Below are positions 54,195-63,435 of a DNA stretch of 64,000 nucleotides, piece after piece. This stretch comes from Streptococcus canis (GTDB lineage Bacteria > Bacillota > Bacilli > Lactobacillales > Streptococcaceae). Each line of letters starts with the position of its first letter. Position 1 is the stretch's first letter. The notes below the pieces were generated by a model that saw only the letters and a program-made list of their open reading frames with translations, was not told where the DNA came from and made no database searches. The DNA lies in NCBI RefSeq assembly GCF_900636575.1, contig NZ_LR134293.1, forward strand, positions 865,001 to 929,000, given 5' to 3'. Made by a program: the position numbers and the translations under genes.

Positions 54195-54527
54195 ATGCAA
54201 GAAATTACTAATATTATTACAGGATCATCACTATCAATTTTGACTATTTTGGCAGGTATTGTGGTTAAGCTTGTTAAAGACTATCTACTAAAAAAAGGTG
54301 GCGAAAAAGCGGTTAAAATCGCTGAAATTGTCGCTCGTAATGCTGTTGAAGCCGTTGAACAAATTGCTTATGACAAGGACATCAAAGGTATCGAAAAACT
54401 AACAGAAGCTAAGGTTGCGGTTCGTGATGAGTTGTCTAAACATAACGTCTATTTGTCCGAGAAACAAATGGAAGTTTTTATCGAAGCAGCTGTTAAACGC
54501 ATGAATGATAACTGGAAAGATCAGTGA
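54195..54527 (+). CDS. Phage holin, LLH family
   Basis: 110 residues. One N-terminal membrane helix (ITGSSLSILTILAGIVVKLV), then a basic amphipathic helix and an acidic C-terminus. Matches the LLH holin pattern (KGGEKAVKIAEIVARNAVEAVEQ). Opens the membrane to time lysis. AAAGGAGAAATAAA precedes ATG. Confidence 0.85.
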   Translation: MQEITNIITGSSLSILTILAGIVVKLVKDYLLKKGGEKAVKIAEIVARNAVEAVEQIAYDKDIKGIEKLTEAKVAVRDELSKHNVYLSEKQMEVFIEAAVKRMNDNWKDQ

Positions 54528-54530
54528 CAG

Positions 54531-55727
54531 ATGACCTTTTTAGATAAAATCAAACAAGGCTGCTTAGATGGCTGGACTAAGTACAAAATCTTGCCATCGT
54601 TAACCGCAGCACAAGCAATCTTAGAGAGCGGGTGGGGCAAACATGCCCCGCATAACGCTTTGTTTGGGATTAAGGCTGATAACTCTTGGGCAGGTAAGTC
54701 ATTTAATACTAAAACCCAAGAGGAGTATCAACCAGGCGTTGTTACTGACATTGTAGACCGTTTTAGGGCTTATGACAGTTGGACTGATAGCATTATTGAT
54801 CACGGTAAGTTTTTAAACGATAATCCACGTTACAAGGCTGTTGTCGGCGAGACCGACTACAAAAAGGCCTGTCATGCTATAAAAAATGCAGGTTACGCCA
54901 CAGCTTGCGGCTATGCAGATCTGTTGATAAAGTTGATTGAGGAAAACAACTTGCAAAAATGGGATAAGGAAGCCTTAAAAACTAATAAGGAGGTAACGAT
55001 GACAACCGCAAATGAGATTGTACAATACTGTGTCGACCTAGCCAATTCAGGCATGGGTGTTGACAAAGACGGTGCTTATGGGACGCAGTGCTGTGACTTG
55101 CCATGTTTTATCGTCAAAAACTGGTTCGGCATTGATTTATGGGGTAATGCGATTGACCTGTTAAATAGCGCATCTGCGCAAGGGCTAGAGGTTATCTATA
55201 ACGCACCTGGAGTTAATCCAAAAGCTAGTGACTTATTTGTCATGGAGGTAGCTGGCAGTCCTTATGGACACACAGGAGCTGTTATTGAGGACAGTGATGG
55301 CTATACCATTAAAACTGTTGAGCAAAACATTGACGGCAACTGGGACAGTTTACAAGTAGGTGGCCCCGCTCGCTTTAACACTCGTGATTTTACTGGCGTT
55401 GTCGGGTGGATTAGGTTACCTGTTGGCCATACTAACCAGACAGTAGATACAGCACCGCAAACCTCTGACACTATCGTGGAGACACCAAAAACAGGTACCT
55501 TTACGCTAGATGTTGCAGAAATCAATATCAGACGCTGGCCAAGTCTGGCAAGCGAAGTAGTAGGCAGCTATAAGCAAGGTGACACCGTTAACTTTGATAG
55601 CAAGGGCTACGCTAATGGCTACTACTGGATTAGCTATGTTGGCGGCTCAGGCAAACGAAGCTACATGGCTATTGGGATAACTGATAAAGATGGTAATATC
55701 ATCAGCCTTTGGGGTAAATTAAATTAG
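54531..55727 (+). CDS. Endolysin: glucosaminidase + CHAP + SH3b, with internal start
   Basis: 398 residues. Residues 1-150: N-acetylglucosaminidase (ILPSLTAAQAILESGWGKHAP, catalytic Glu in LESGWG). Residues 157-300: CHAP amidase/endopeptidase with Cys in AYGTQCCDLPC near 187 and His in SPYGHTGAVIED. Residues ~320-398: bacterial SH3 wall-binding domain (INIRRWPSLASEVVGSY). Inside the gene, AAGGAGG (54987-54993) stands 5 bases before in-frame ATG 54999, so a CHAP-SH3 product of 242 residues is probably made too. Degrades streptococcal peptidoglycan at lysis. Confidence 0.93.
   Translation: MTFLDKIKQGCLDGWTKYKILPSLTAAQAILESGWGKHAPHNALFGIKADNSWAGKSFNTKTQEEYQPGVVTDIVDRFRAYDSWTDSIIDHGKFLNDNPRYKAVVGETDYKKACHAIKNAGYATACGYADLLIKLIEENNLQKWDKEALKTNKEVTMTTANEIVQYCVDLANSGMGVDKDGAYGTQCCDLPCFIVKNWFGIDLWGNAIDLLNSASAQGLEVIYNAPGVNPKASDLFVMEVAGSPYGHTGAVIEDSDGYTIKTVEQNIDGNWDSLQVGGPARFNTRDFTGVVGWIRLPVGHTNQTVDTAPQTSDTIVETPKTGTFTLDVAEINIRRWPSLASEVVGSYKQGDTVNFDSKGYANGYYWISYVGGSGKRSYMAIGITDKDGNIISLWGKLN
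54987..55001 (+). promoter_or_regulatory. Internal ribosome binding site in the endolysin gene
   Basis: AAGGAGGTAACGATG: full Shine-Dalgarno, 5-base spacer, ATG in frame at codon 157, exactly at the linker between the two catalytic domains. Confidence 0.75.
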
Positions 55728-55738
55728 ATAAGACAAAC

Positions 55739-55766
55739 GCCCTCGCTTTTGCGGGGGCTGTTTTTG
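55739..55766 (+). terminator. Terminator of the late operon
   Basis: GCCCTCGC and GCGGGGGC with a TTTT loop and a T run. It closes the structural-lysis transcript before the cargo genes. Confidence 0.85.
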
Positions 55767-55788
55767 TTATCAAAATCAATATGTAGTG

Positions 55789-55840
55789 TTAGCTAAAAAG
55801 TTAGCTAACAAAATATAGTACTTGACAAATATGTTATAAT
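55789..55840 (+). promoter_or_regulatory. Promoter and operator of the Panacea-domain pair
   Basis: Two copies of the palindrome TTAGCTAA (55789-55796, 55801-55808), 12 bases apart, upstream of TATAAT (55835-55840). Such paired palindromes suit a self-regulating antitoxin. A perfect TTGACA is present at 55822-55827 but too close to this -10 to work with it. Confidence 0.5.
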
Positions 55841-55864
55841 TAAGAAAAAGGAGGTGTAATTGAG

Positions 55865-56389
55865 ATGCATGCATTATTTGTTGCAAATTATATAATTGAG
55901 TATTCAAATAAAAAAGGCTACAAAATCAATAACCTTAAATTGCAAAAATTATTATACTTCGTTAATGTAAGGAACATTCTTGAAAATGGAGCTCCGCTTT
56001 TTGAAGAGAGTATGGAAAAGTGGAAGTATGGACCTGTTGTTCCTGATGTCTATCATGAATATAAACGTTTTGGAGCTTTTTCCATTTCTACAGACGAGAT
56101 GATTATGGAATATGTTGAATTCAGCGTCAGCCCATTCGGGGAGTTATCTGACCTAGAGATAACTGAATATGACTCACAAAAAGTAGAGAATACTCAATTG
56201 ATTGAGAATACAGTTGATGCTCTGCATGGGTTCGGTCCGTTCGACCTTGTTGATATTACTCATGACCATACACCTTGGAAAAAGTATGAGGATAGAATAA
56301 TGGACGGTGTCCAAGGAATTAAATATACAATCGAAGAAATAAAAGACTTTTTTGGACATAATCCAGGGGCTAAAATATGGGTACAATAG
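55865..56389 (+). CDS. Panacea-domain (PanA/SocA-like) antitoxin candidate
   Basis: 174 residues. The family motifs are visible: KINNLKLQKLLYFVN near residue 22 and KWKYGPVVPDVYHEYKRFG near 55, and a late DLVDITHDHTPWKKY. Panacea is a widespread antitoxin domain that pairs with many unrelated toxins. Ribosome binding site AAGGAGGTGTAATTGAG. The 3' end overlaps the next gene by 13 bases, so the two are coupled. Confidence 0.8.
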   Translation: MHALFVANYIIEYSNKKGYKINNLKLQKLLYFVNVRNILENGAPLFEESMEKWKYGPVVPDVYHEYKRFGAFSISTDEMIMEYVEFSVSPFGELSDLEITEYDSQKVENTQLIENTVDALHGFGPFDLVDITHDHTPWKKYEDRIMDGVQGIKYTIEEIKDFFGHNPGAKIWVQ

Positions 56390-57243
56390 CTCCAGCGTTT
56401 ATGGAATTATTACTAGATGCTAATTTTTGCAAAGCACCAGTAAATAATCAAGACACTTTATTAAAGGTTTATCATAGGGAAATGGCTAAAGATAATGTCA
56501 CAATTCCTTATGAAATAATTGCTGAATATGTGTATAGTCACGAAGATAGCGTTGAAGAAAATGAGAAATTAAACTCAAATATCGACTTTATTATTTCGGA
56601 ATTTTCAGGGACTGATACACAAAAAGATATTTTGATAAAAAACCTCGATAAAATAAAAAGCAATTATTCATTAGCTCAAACTCAGAAAAAATTTATACTT
56701 AAAAACTCTCAAGAAGCTAAAGATGTTCTGGAGAAGATTATCCCTGAGCTAAAAACATTAGCAAAAGAAACTTTTAACATTGCAGATACAAATGACGAAT
56801 TAAAAAAACAATCAGCAGAGACTAACGGTGTTTTGCAAAAAGTTAAGCAAGAAGTGGATGACGTTCGGAATACAAAATCTTCAATCTACACAGACTTTAT
56901 TGCTATCTTAGGAGTGTTTTCAGCTTTTGTTTTTGTTATGTTTGGTGGTATAGATGTAGCAAGGGCGATATTTGACATTGGTAATGATCTTCAGACTCTT
57001 GATTTATCAAGGATGATTACTGTCTCAAGTCTAATGCTAATCGGTGTATTGACATTGATGTATTCTTTATTGCTGTGGGTAGCTAGAATTACAGGTAAAA
57101 ATTTTGGTAACTGCTATTCGTCAAAATGTAATAATGGGTGTCAGCATAAATGGCGTCATTTTCTCATGAGACATTCATTTTATTTTTCTTTGATGGCATT
57201 ACTAATTATTGTAATTTTTTTTAGTCATTATGTGTTTAAATAA
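56377..57243 (+). CDS. Membrane protein partner of Panacea (candidate toxin)
   Basis: 288 residues. A soluble N-terminal half with a coiled coil near residues 95-165. Three membrane helices near residues 173-190 (FIAILGVFSAFVFVMF), 211-235 and 262-285. A cysteine cluster (CYSSKCNNGCQHKW) lies between the last two. No toxin family recognised. Overlap with the Panacea gene and the cargo position argue for a toxin-antitoxin pair. Such membrane toxins are known among PanT proteins. Confidence 0.6.
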   Translation: MGTIAPAFMELLLDANFCKAPVNNQDTLLKVYHREMAKDNVTIPYEIIAEYVYSHEDSVEENEKLNSNIDFIISEFSGTDTQKDILIKNLDKIKSNYSLAQTQKKFILKNSQEAKDVLEKIIPELKTLAKETFNIADTNDELKKQSAETNGVLQKVKQEVDDVRNTKSSIYTDFIAILGVFSAFVFVMFGGIDVARAIFDIGNDLQTLDLSRMITVSSLMLIGVLTLMYSLLLWVARITGKNFGNCYSSKCNNGCQHKWRHFLMRHSFYFSLMALLIIVIFFSHYVFK

Positions 57244-57251
57244 AAAAACAA

Positions 57252-57287
57252 AACCGCTCAGATTAATTTCTGGGCGGTTGTTTTTTA
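57252..57287 (+). terminator. Bidirectional terminator between the Panacea pair and spd3
   Basis: AACCGCTCAGA pairs with TCTGGGCGGTT, one mismatch, with A and T runs on the two sides. Confidence 0.85.
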
Positions 57288-57305
57288 TAGTGCAGTCAAT
57301 TTATG

Positions 57306-58106
57306 TTAAGCGGCTTCTTCAAACTCTTCGGTTTCTACGTTACTATCTTCTTCGTTTTGAGTTGAATCTAGCATCATTCCTGTTTGGTAATCCAATTCAG
57401 CTAAAGGAGATACGTTGTCTAGTGTAACTGATGTTACGCCGTAGTTATCTACACTTTCTTTTTCACCACCTAACTTAATTTGAAGTAGATTTCCATCTTC
57501 ATCAATTCCAACATATTGTAGAATTACTTGGCGAGGGACTAACTCATTTTCATGATAAATGGGAGTAACTTTATAGTCTAGCCAGAAGTTAGGATGTAAA
57601 GCTAACCAACTGTCTAATCTGTTTTCGTAATAGAGCATTCCTAAAGGATTTCTGTCACTAAAACCAGTATTAAGGTATTTTGTCATTGTAACTAGATTTT
57701 TAGGTTCGTCATTTAAACCACTAAATTGATAGCCAACCAGATGGCCGCGATCCATTAACCAAGTTGTTTTTCCATTAGCATCAGTCAGCTTGTAGTTATG
57801 CCAGCCAGGAGGATTGAATTTAAGTCCTTTTCGCTGAATTTTAGGCTCATCCTGATCTTTAAGCTGTATGTGTGCGAAGGTTGGTCTTCGCAGATTATCA
57901 AGGTCGCCCAAAACTAATTTGTAGCTACCAGTAAATGGCAAGATTCCAGGTGCTTCAGTCGCCTTCGTTCCTGACAAAATCTCCGTGGTAGTAGGGAAAT
58001 TTCTAATTTTTTTGGCTGCCGTGGCAGTACTTGTTGTGAAAGTGGTTAGTATAGCTATTAAAATGACAGCTAAACCTTGCCAAATACGACGATTTGCTTT
58101 AGACAT
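57306..58106 (-). CDS. spd3: Secreted DNase, streptodornase Spd3-like
   Basis: 266 residues from ATG 58106 (MSKANRRIWQG), 8 bases after AGGAGG; the ATG at 58112 is too close to it. Signal peptide: basic start, hydrophobic core (LAVILIAILTTFT), cleavage expected after TATAA near residue 31. The DNA/RNA non-specific endonuclase motif DRGH (LMDRGHLVGYQF) lies near residue 122, with NLVTMTKYLNTG carrying the metal-binding Asn. Degrades DNA of neutrophil traps. Phage-encoded, convergent with the late cargo and next to prx. Acidic C-terminal tail. Confidence 0.92.
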   Translation of the reverse strand: MSKANRRIWQGLAVILIAILTTFTTSTATAAKKIRNFPTTTEILSGTKATEAPGILPFTGSYKLVLGDLDNLRRPTFAHIQLKDQDEPKIQRKGLKFNPPGWHNYKLTDANGKTTWLMDRGHLVGYQFSGLNDEPKNLVTMTKYLNTGFSDRNPLGMLYYENRLDSWLALHPNFWLDYKVTPIYHENELVPRQVILQYVGIDEDGNLLQIKLGGEKESVDNYGVTSVTLDNVSPLAELDYQTGMMLDSTQNEEDSNVETEEFEEAA

Positions 58107-58343
58107 ATCCATGTCCTCCTTTAATTATTTACAGGTTAAGTATACCACTTTAAATTAAAAAAACTTAAAATTAATAAAATTAATTTGTTGCCAATATTGT
58201 ACTAAAATTTCTTTTTATTTAATATTCGTTAATAAGAAGTGGTTTTATTTGTAATAAAGTAGATGTTATTAAATTTTAAATAAGCTTTAAATTTAATTAT
58301 GTTATTTCCTGTAAAATACGAATAATAAGATAAGGAGGTATTT

Positions 58344-58526
58344 ATGCTAACATACGACGAATTTAAACAGGCTATTAATGACGGGTATATCGTAGGAGAC
58401 ACAGTTATGATCGTGCGCAAAAACGGACAGATTTTTGATTATGCGTTGCCTGGTGAGAAAGTAAGACCATGGGAGGTTGTGGCTGAGGAGAAAGTGGAAG
58501 AGGTGCTGATGGAATTAGACAAATAA
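58344..58526 (+). CDS. prx: Paratox (competence inhibitor)
   Basis: 60 residues (MLTYDEFKQAINDGYIVGD). Paratox is the small protein at the right end of most GAS prophages beside the toxin gene. It binds ComR and blocks natural competence. AAGGAGGTATTT precedes ATG. It is divergent from spd3 and ~170 bases from attR. Confidence 0.92.
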   Translation: MLTYDEFKQAINDGYIVGDTVMIVRKNGQIFDYALPGEKVRPWEVVAEEKVEEVLMELDK

Positions 58527-58574
58527 AAAAAGACTTTTCCAAGTCCAAAAATCAGATGCTCCCCAGCGCAAAAA

Positions 58575-58596
58575 TTACTACGTTATTTACTACGTT
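58575..58596 (+). repeat. Right integrase arm-site candidates
   Basis: TTACTACGTT at 58575-58584 and 58587-58596, two exact copies with 12-base pitch, matching the pair at 22623-22644. About 100 bases inside attR. Confidence 0.6.
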
Positions 58597-58698
58597 GTTT
58601 TTAAAATCAGTGTAATTGACCAGATAATGTAAGGTTGTAAAATGTTGATTTATCAAGTGATTGGGCAATGATAGCAAATGATACCATATTAAGGTTCT

Positions 58699-58716
58699 TT
58701 TCTGTTATAATATAAG
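58699..58716 (+). other. attR core, right prophage junction
   Basis: TTTCTGTTATAATATAAG, exact copy of the attL core. TATAAT (58706-58711) with TG one base upstream forms an extended -10 element for uvrA. DNA upstream of it is now phage DNA. Confidence 0.9.
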
Positions 58717-58754
58717 AAATCTCGATTAGGAGGGTGCCGTTTGGCACATTCAAG

Positions 58755-61580
58755 ATGCAAGATAAATTAATTATTCGTGGAGCGAGAGCCCACAATTTAA
58801 AAAATATTGATGTGGAAATTCCACGGGACAAGCTAGTTGTGGTGACAGGTTTGTCAGGTTCGGGAAAGTCCAGTCTAGCCTTTGACACCATTTATGCTGA
58901 AGGGCAACGCCGCTATGTGGAGAGTCTGTCTGCCTATGCAAGACAGTTCTTGGGCAATATGGAAAAACCTGATGTGGATTCCATTGATGGTCTTAGCCCT
59001 GCTATTTCCATTGACCAAAAAACCACCAGTAAAAATCCTCGTTCAACAGTTGGTACGGTGACTGAAATCAATGACTATTTGCGTTTGCTTTATGCACGTG
59101 TAGGGACACCTTACTGTGTTAATGGGCATGGAGCCATTACAGCATCTTCTGTAGAACAAATTGTAGAGCAGGTGTTAGTCCTCCCTGAGCGAACACGAAT
59201 GCAAATTTTAGCCCCTATTGTTCGCCGAAAAAAAGGTCAGCACAAAACCATTTTTGAGAAAATCCAAAAGGATGGTTATGTCCGTGTGCGAGTTGATGGG
59301 GATATTTTTGATGTCACAGAAGTGCCAGAGTTGTCAAAAAGCAAGATGCACAACATTGAGGTTGTTATTGATCGTCTTGTCAATAAAGATGGTATTCGCA
59401 GTCGATTATTTGATTCTATTGAAGCAGCTTTAAGGCTGGGAGATGGTTATCTCGTTATTGACACCATGGATGGCAATGAACTGTTGTTTTCCGAGCATTA
59501 TTCTTGTCCGGTTTGTGGGTTTACAGTTCCTGAATTGGAGCCAAGGCTCTTCTCCTTTAATGCACCGTTTGGCTCTTGTCCAACCTGTGATGGACTAGGC
59601 ATCAAGTTGGAAGTGGATTTGGACTTGGTTGTTCCTGATCCAAGCAAGACTTTGAGAGAGGGAGCTTTGGCGCCTTGGAATCCTATTTCCTCTAATTATT
59701 ACCCAACCATGCTTGAGCAAGCTATGGCAAGTTTTGGGGTGGATATGGATACGCCTTTTGGAGCCTTGACCGAGGAAGAAAGAGATTTAGTTCTTTATGG
59801 TTCAGGGGATCGAGAATTTCATTTTCACTATGTGAATGATTTTGGTGGTGAGCGTAACATTGACATTCCTTTTGAGGGGGTTGTGACCAATGTCAATCGC
59901 CGCTATCACGAAACTAACAGCGACTATACACGCAATGTGATGCGTGGCTATATGAACGAATTGACCTGTGCAACCTGTCATGGTTACCGTTTGAATGACC
60001 AAGCCTTGTGTGTGCATGTGGGAGGGGAACAAGGACCTAATATTGGTCAGATTTCAGAATTATCTATTGCCGACCACTTGCAGCTGTTAGAAGGATTGGA
60101 ACTTTCAGAAAATGAAACCACTATTGCTAAGCCGATTGTCAAAGAAATTCATGACCGTCTGACTTTTCTAAATAATGTGGGACTCAATTACTTGACCTTG
60201 TCACGGGCTGCTGGAACTTTATCAGGTGGTGAAAGTCAGCGGATTAGGCTGGCGACACAAATTGGTTCCAACCTATCAGGTGTCCTTTATATTCTGGATG
60301 AGCCTTCTATTGGATTGCACCAAAGAGATAATGACCGTTTGATTGAAAGCCTGAAAAAAATGCGTGATTTGGGGAATACCTTAATTGTGGTAGAACACGA
60401 TGAAGACACCATGATGCAGGCAGATTGGCTGATTGATGTGGGGCCAGGTGCAGGCGAGTTCGGTGGAAAAATTATTGCCTCTGGAACGCCGAAACAAGTG
60501 GCCAAGAACAAAAAATCCATCACTGGTCAATATTTGTCTGGTAAAAAATTCATTCCAGTTCCTCTAGAGCGCCGTTCTGGTAACGGTAGATTCATTGAAA
60601 TAAAAGGAGCAGCGCAGAATAATCTTCAGAACCTTGACGTGAGATTCCCGCTGGGTAAATTTATTGCTGTCACAGGTGTATCGGGCTCAGGGAAGTCAAC
60701 CTTGGTTAATAGTATTTTGAAAAAGGCTGTTGCCCAGAAACTAAACCGCAATGCTGATAAGCCTGGGAAATACCAGTCTATTTCTGGCATTGACCGTATT
60801 GAACGCTTGATTGACATCGATCAAAGTCCAATTGGAAGAACGCCACGGTCAAATCCGGCAACCTATACAGGAGTCTTTGATGATATTCGAGACTTGTTTG
60901 CCCAAACCAACGAAGCTAAGATTCGTGGCTATAAAAAGGGCCGTTTCTCTTTTAATGTTAAGGGTGGACGTTGTGAGGCTTGTTCAGGTGATGGGATTAT
61001 CAAAATCGAAATGCACTTCTTACCAGATGTCTATGTTCCTTGTGAGGTTTGCCATGGCAGACGTTACAATTCTGAGACGCTTGAAGTGCATTATAAAGAA
61101 AAAAATATTGCTGAAGTGCTCGACATGACTGTGGATGATGCCTTGGTATTTTTCTCGGCTATCCCTAAAATTGCCCGAAAAATTCAAACCATTAAGGATG
61201 TTGGTCTAGGTTATGTGACCTTGGGTCAACCAGCTACCACCCTTTCTGGAGGAGAAGCCCAGCGGATGAAATTAGCTAGTGAGTTACACAAACGGTCGAC
61301 AGGTAAGAGCTTGTATATCCTAGATGAGCCAACGACCGGTTTACATACGGACGACATCGCAAGACTATTAAAAGTTTTGGAACGCTTTGTGGACGATGGT
61401 AATACAGTTCTTGTGATTGAGCATAATTTGGACGTCATCAAATCTGCTGACCATATTATTGACTTAGGCCCAGAAGGCGGTGTCGGAGGTGGTCAGATTG
61501 TTGCTACGGGGACACCAGAAGAGGTAGCCCAAGTTAAAGAAAGTTATACCGGTCACTACTTGAAAATGAAATTACAGTAA
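58755..61580 (+). CDS. uvrA: UvrABC excinuclease subunit A
   Basis: 941 residues from ATG 58755 ([17 protein letters not shown]), the usual start in the family; a GTG at 58734 is in frame but directly abuts AGGAGG. Two ABC ATPase modules: Walker [10 protein letters not shown] near residue 31 and GVSGSGKST near 638. Two ABC signatures LSGGE. Zinc-binding cysteines in CPVCGF..CPTCDG and [16 protein letters not shown]. Damage sensor of nucleotide excision repair. The prophage sits in its promoter. Confidence 0.97.
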   Translation: MQDKLIIRGARAHNLKNIDVEIPRDKLVVVTGLSGSGKSSLAFDTIYAEGQRRYVESLSAYARQFLGNMEKPDVDSIDGLSPAISIDQKTTSKNPRSTVGTVTEINDYLRLLYARVGTPYCVNGHGAITASSVEQIVEQVLVLPERTRMQILAPIVRRKKGQHKTIFEKIQKDGYVRVRVDGDIFDVTEVPELSKSKMHNIEVVIDRLVNKDGIRSRLFDSIEAALRLGDGYLVIDTMDGNELLFSEHYSCPVCGFTVPELEPRLFSFNAPFGSCPTCDGLGIKLEVDLDLVVPDPSKTLREGALAPWNPISSNYYPTMLEQAMASFGVDMDTPFGALTEEERDLVLYGSGDREFHFHYVNDFGGERNIDIPFEGVVTNVNRRYHETNSDYTRNVMRGYMNELTCATCHGYRLNDQALCVHVGGEQGPNIGQISELSIADHLQLLEGLELSENETTIAKPIVKEIHDRLTFLNNVGLNYLTLSRAAGTLSGGESQRIRLATQIGSNLSGVLYILDEPSIGLHQRDNDRLIESLKKMRDLGNTLIVVEHDEDTMMQADWLIDVGPGAGEFGGKIIASGTPKQVAKNKKSITGQYLSGKKFIPVPLERRSGNGRFIEIKGAAQNNLQNLDVRFPLGKFIAVTGVSGSGKSTLVNSILKKAVAQKLNRNADKPGKYQSISGIDRIERLIDIDQSPIGRTPRSNPATYTGVFDDIRDLFAQTNEAKIRGYKKGRFSFNVKGGRCEACSGDGIIKIEMHFLPDVYVPCEVCHGRRYNSETLEVHYKEKNIAEVLDMTVDDALVFFSAIPKIARKIQTIKDVGLGYVTLGQPATTLSGGEAQRMKLASELHKRSTGKSLYILDEPTTGLHTDDIARLLKVLERFVDDGNTVLVIEHNLDVIKSADHIIDLGPEGGVGGGQIVATGTPEEVAQVKESYTGHYLKMKLQ

Positions 61581-61721
61581 AAAATGGATTTAGAACATAG
61601 ACAAACTCTATTTTTAAGAAGGTGTCAATGACAATGATTTAATAATCATGATGTCAATTAACTCTTGAAACGCTTATGTTATCGTGTTTCAGGAGTTTTT
61701 CGTTTTTAGAAGAGCAAAAAA

Positions 61722-61768
61722 GATTGAAGAAAAATGGTCTTAAATGGACTTTTTCTTCAATCTGATTC
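61722..61768 (+). terminator. Terminator near the end of uvrA
   Basis: GATTGAAGAAAAA pairs with TTTTTCTTCAATC around GGTC/GGAC-like inner bases. Nearly the same stem as the rpsR terminator (20242-20289). A second inverted pair (GAAACGCTT near 61667 and GTGTTTC at 61684-61690, TTTTTCG) precedes it. Confidence 0.75.
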
Positions 61769-61786
61769 GGTGTTAAAACGGATTTT

Positions 61787-62257
61787 TTACTGGCTAAGGA
61801 AAAGGGTTATATCCTCTTTACTTGCTAGGCTAGGCCTTTCAAGTGTTTTAGTAAGACGATTAGATTGGAACTGTGACAGATTAGGTACAGTAGCTATGTG
61901 ATAATGGTTTCTGAAAGTTTTTAATTCTAAATTAAGAGAGGAATTTTCAGAATCTAAATAGTAAATAGGAATGTTGCACTGTTTCGTTGCTTTTAGTAAA
62001 CGAGGCAAGAAGTTTCTACAATGGGGGCATGTTGCGCGTCCTATGTAGAGATAAAAAGCTTTTTTGTTTCCCATCATGATTTGTATCTCACTAATAGAAA
62101 CAGATTTTAAGAAATGACTGCTTTTTTGATAAGACGAAATAGCTTTAGCTTCATTATCTAATAAATAGTCTTTAGCGCTAGCATGACCGATAGTAGGCTG
62201 TAAAAATATCAGTAACAATATGACTTTCAAAAGTAATTGTTTTTTAATCATTCGCAA
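61787..62257 (-). CDS. Exported thioredoxin-like protein
   Basis: 156 residues. N-terminal signal or anchor (LLLKVILLLIFLQPTIGHASA). The redox site is ATCPHCRNFLP near residue 75, and the cis-proline is in VPNLSQF. It resembles bacteriocin-transport accessory (Bta) thioredoxin-like proteins. It overlaps the end of the Excalibur gene by 10 bases, so they are co-transcribed. It may act on surface-protein disulfides. Confidence 0.8.
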   Translation of the reverse strand: MRMIKKQLLLKVILLLIFLQPTIGHASAKDYLLDNEAKAISSYQKSSHFLKSVSISEIQIMMGNKKAFYLYIGRATCPHCRNFLPRLLKATKQCNIPIYYLDSENSSLNLELKTFRNHYHIATVPNLSQFQSNRLTKTLERPSLASKEDITLFLSQ

Positions 62258-63258
62258 GCCCAGCCATCATGATCACGGTCTAAATATGTTGCATAACCAG
62301 GTTGTCCCTGTTGAATGGGTGCTACCCCGGCATTACGCATTTCTGTACAATTAGCGTAGTAAGTACGAGGTGCTTGTGGTGATTGAGCAAACTGTTGTTG
62401 TGTTGCTGCAGCTGTTTGAGCTTCGCGTTCCTGAGCTTCGCGAGTCTCTATTGAGGAGATCACATTGTTTATGCGGTTAGTAAAGGCACTTTTCTTTTCA
62501 CCATCTGACAGAAAGTTAACCTTAGTTTGGGCATTAGCAATATTATCACGAATTTGATTATTTTCGAGTTGTTGAATAGCTATCTCGGCGTCGTTTACAG
62601 CAATTTCTTGTTCTTCAATCACTCTAGCTACTGAATCAATACGACCAATAAGTGAACTTCTCTGATTAGCATTAGAAATAAGATTTACTTTTTGTTTGGC
62701 ACTTTCAACTAATTGTTTCGTTTTACTGACTTCTAACTCTTTAATGACAGCTTCAGCTTCTGTAAAGTAAAGAGTTTGCTCTAGGTTGTTAAACTGCTTC
62801 TGTAGCCCCTCTTTGTGCTTTGAGTTTTTGATTCGTCTAAGAGGTTCTCTTGCTTTTTCTAGATTTGTTCGATTAGTATTTTGTTCTAAAAGAATCAGAG
62901 CCTGTTTAGCTTCTTGAATTCTTCTGTCTTCCTCACGAGAGCTGCTATCTTTTGGCTGTTGAGCTAGTTTCTTAGATACAGGCTTCATGACTGTTTTAGA
63001 AGAAGTTTGAGTTATGGTTTTAGCTTTGTTAGAATTGTTGGTAAGTCCTACTCCCAGAATGATGGTGCCGATTAATCCGATAACGGTTGCTACAATAGCA
63101 ACATTTTTTCGCTTCGTATCAGGTTTCTTTTTACTGTAGAACCATAATCCAATAATTCCTGCAATTAAAATAAATGGCATTAGCATTAAAAGGATGCTAA
63201 GAACGATGATTCCCAGTGTAAAGTAGAAAATAATTGTGAGACAACTTTTGTGTTTCAT
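62248..63258 (-). CDS. Membrane protein with C-terminal Excalibur calcium-binding domain
   Basis: 336 residues. Two membrane helices near the N-terminus (residues ~8-40, 50-70), long helical coiled-coil region (residues ~100-270, repeated NAxxRxxLxxRI patterns), then a Q/A-rich linker and the Excalibur motif (YANCTEMRNAG...YATYLDRDHDGWACE) with its conserved DxDxDGxxCE. Faces the outside. Upstream, TGTAAACGCTTA (63311-63322) resembles a cre site. Confidence 0.85.
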   Translation of the reverse strand: MKHKSCLTIIFYFTLGIIVLSILLMLMPFILIAGIIGLWFYSKKKPDTKRKNVAIVATVIGLIGTIILGVGLTNNSNKAKTITQTSSKTVMKPVSKKLAQQPKDSSSREEDRRIQEAKQALILLEQNTNRTNLEKAREPLRRIKNSKHKEGLQKQFNNLEQTLYFTEAEAVIKELEVSKTKQLVESAKQKVNLISNANQRSSLIGRIDSVARVIEEQEIAVNDAEIAIQQLENNQIRDNIANAQTKVNFLSDGEKKSAFTNRINNVISSIETREAQEREAQTAAATQQQFAQSPQAPRTYYANCTEMRNAGVAPIQQGQPGYATYLDRDHDGWACE

Positions 63259-63310
63259 TATTTAATCCATTCCTTAATTTTTATGTTAATTTTACATTTT
63301 TTATCTCTCG

Positions 63311-63324
63311 ATGTAAACGCTTAT
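63311..63324 (-). promoter_or_regulatory. Possible cre-like site before the Excalibur gene
   Basis: TGTAAACGCTTATT matches the first 12 positions of TGWAANCGNTNWCA but not the last two. Confidence 0.35.
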
Positions 63325-63435
63325 TTTTAGAAAATAATCACTTTTTTAAAATCTATATATTTTTTCATTTAATTTCTAACGATCAAGTAGTTTTTCATGC
63401 TACAATATTCTCAAAAGTTATCAAAGGAGTTTGCT

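Noticed and set aside
57230..57427. + strand ORF after the Panacea partner
   Set aside because: It runs through the terminator hairpin and antisense to the spd3 3' end; no own start signal.
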